Shown here piece after piece: positions 4,738-6,125 of a stretch of DNA of 6,125 bases. The first letter of the stretch is position 1. The number at the start of each line of letters is the position of its first letter. A program made the position numbers and the translations under genes. Under the pieces are notes generated by a model. That model worked only from the letters and a program-made list of their open reading frames with translations. It was not told the DNA's origin and searched no databases. Origin of the DNA: an uncultured Clostridia bacterium (GTDB lineage: Bacteria > Bacillota > Clostridia > UMGS1810); contig CALGRC010000034.1 of the NCBI GenBank assembly GCA_937959315.1, positions 1 through 6,125 of the forward strand, given 5' to 3'.

Positions 4738-6125
4738 TTATCGTGCCATTTCATATGATTGCCGCCGTTGCGGAATTTCCTCGTCTGGCTCGCTCATGTC
4801 CACCCCTTCGTGTGAGCGCTTGTCAAGGCTAAGCAGCGCATCTACCGCCGCCAACCGTTTCATCTTTTCAGATAGTTCCGCCTCCTGCGGAAACTCTGTT
4901 TTACATTCTACTTTTGCTACTTCAAACTGCTGTTTCACATCAGATAGTTTTGCTTTCCATTCATCTAATTCTTTTGCAAAACCATTTATGGCATTGTCTA
5001 TGCGTTGGATATTACCAAATATATCTCTGCCCAGTGCAATTTCGTGTTGTAAATGATTTTTTAATATAATCTGAAAAAGTGTGCTTTCTGCGCTGAAAGA
5101 TAACTGCATTGTAAACCCCCGGTATTCACCAATGACAGTAGGTTCCGATGAGATCATCTGTTTGCAGCGTTCCAAAAGGGCAGTACCTGCTTGTTCTTTA
5201 TCAAAATAGTCCACTGAGTCAATGGTCATGGGGCCAAATTTGTCATCCTGTTTCGGATGCTGTGCAGCTACGGCAATATCCTGTTCCAAGCCAGATATAT
5301 AGTTTTGCAGTCGGGCAATTTCTTTGGGGTAGTATTTGATTACCTTGTCCTCCAGCTCATATTTCTGTGACAGGAAACTCGACTTAATCAATTTCAGCTT
5401 TGCCACTTCGGTATCCAGTTCCATTTTTTCCTTGATGTGCGGGTTGCCTGTGGCAAGCGCCTTGATTTCCGCATAAGACAGCGCCGTTTCGTCAATATCC
5501 TCCGCACTTCTGACCGGGGCTTTGCTGGTCATAATCTGCGATATAAACTTCTGCTTGTTTTCCACCGTCTGCCACATATAGCTGTCAAAGGTGTCTTTGG
5601 TGACATAGCGGTAGATATGTACCTGTTCATTGCGGTTGCCCTGCCGGATAATCCGTCCGGCGCGTTGCTCCAAGTCGGCAGGCCGCCACGGACAGTCCAA
5701 GTCATGGGACGCATACAAAAGCGTTTGCACGTTGGTTCCGGCCCCCATCTTTGGAGTAGAGCCAATCAGGATACGCACATCGCCTTTGCGTACTTTGGAA
5801 AACAATTCTTTTTTCTTCACCTCGCTGTCTGCGTCGTGAATAAACGCAATATTCTGTTCGGGTATGCCTTTGTCCATCAATTTTTCCCGCATACTGTTAT
5901 AGACAGAAAATGTACCGTCAGATTTTGGCGTGGACAGGTCGCAAAACACAAGCTGTGTTGCCCTTGTATCGGCTGTTTTCTGCCATATGTCAAATACATT
6001 GTTTGCACAGGCAGACACCTTTGACTGCTCATCATCGGGCAGTAAGGGGTTTATCATGCGCTGGTCAAGCGCCAGCTTTCGCCCGTCGTTGGTAATCTTT
6101 AGCATATTGTCAACGGTGGGGTCAA
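4738..6125 (-). CDS. SNF2-type helicase of a mobile element, C-terminal part only
   Basis: The frame is open to the right edge, so the N-terminus is missing; 461 residues and a stop are visible. The codons just before the internal ATG at 6105 (DPTVDN, then MLKITNDGRKLALDQR) continue the protein, so that ATG is not the start. The second RecA-like helicase domain is clear: QLVFCDLSTP (motif IV region), RILIGSTPKMGAGTNVQ (motif V, about 5775-5724) and DLEQRAGRIIRQGN (motif VI with two arginines, about 5676-5635). Then come YRYVTKDTFDSYMWQ and, from about 5460 down, a long charged helical region. Proteins of this type in Clostridia conjugative elements are often over 2,000 residues and combine a DNA methylase-like part with an SNF2 helicase; roles in anti-restriction or DNA processing have been suggested but not proven. 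The ATPase motifs I-III must lie outside the window. DUF3848 follows 21 nt downstream. Confidence 0.9.
   Translation of the reverse strand, partial: DPTVDNMLKITNDGRKLALDQRMINPLLPDDEQSKVSACANNVFDIWQKTADTRATQLVFCDLSTPKSDGTFSVYNSMREKLMDKGIPEQNIAFIHDADSEVKKKELFSKVRKGDVRILIGSTPKMGAGTNVQTLLYASHDLDCPWRPADLEQRAGRIIRQGNRNEQVHIYRYVTKDTFDSYMWQTVENKQKFISQIMTSKAPVRSAEDIDETALSYAEIKALATGNPHIKEKMELDTEVAKLKLIKSSFLSQKYELEDKVIKYYPKEIARLQNYISGLEQDIAVAAQHPKQDDKFGPMTIDSVDYFDKEQAGTALLERCKQMISSEPTVIGEYRGFTMQLSFSAESTLFQIILKNHLQHEIALGRDIFGNIQRIDNAINGFAKELDEWKAKLSDVKQQFEVAKVECKTEFPQEAELSEKMKRLAAVDALLSLDKRSHEGVDMSEPDEEIPQRRQSYEMAR

Noticed and set aside
5437..6024. Plus-strand open frame of 195 codons
   Set aside because: It lies wholly antisense to the clearly recognisable SNF2 helicase, has no ribosome site I can support and no family resemblance.

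Overview
The window looks like part of an integrative conjugative or mobilizable element of the Tn1549/CTn type from a low-to-mid GC Firmicute, most likely a gut Clostridia species. The grounds are AGGAGG-type ribosome binding sites, a MobC / MOBP relaxase / PcfB (DUF3801) mobilization set, a DUF3848 protein and the C-terminal end of a giant SNF2-type helicase. These families are assigned from recognised motifs and gene order, not from a database search.

Layout, following the minus-strand operon from right to left: C-terminal part of a giant SNF2-like helicase (6125-4738, N-terminus off the right edge); DUF3848 protein (4716-4231, probably frameshifted near its C-terminus); a cluster of three hairpins that is a candidate oriT (about 4230-4357); MobC (4216-3911); MOBP relaxase (3911-2580); an inserted plus-strand Phd/Doc toxin-antitoxin module (about 1819-2588); PcfB (1788-1117); an intrinsic terminator (1063-1088); and a secreted BspA-type leucine-rich-repeat protein (1024-1, C-terminus off the left edge).

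The most informative structure is a perfect 44-bp direct repeat (1775-1818 and 2589-2632) flanking the Phd/Doc module. The repeated segment is the end of the relaxase gene, which also carries the pcfB ribosome binding site, start codon and first codons. Copy 1, beside pcfB, still holds in frame what looks like the original relaxase stop codon. The ancestral relaxase and pcfB genes therefore very probably overlapped by 26 nt. The module sits at that overlap with the junction duplicated, so neither gene is broken and the relaxase gains a different last two residues. Recombination between the copies would remove 814 bp and recreate the overlap.

Working together: MobC and the relaxase would bind and nick oriT. 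PcfB would link this relaxosome to the type IV coupling protein, which is not in the window. Phd/Doc would stabilise the element by killing or arresting cells that lose it. The helicase and DUF3848 protein are habitual passengers of this element class with unproven roles. The LRR protein lies behind a terminator where a coupling-protein gene is usually expected, so it is probably additional cargo. No stretch over 300 bp is left without a gene.
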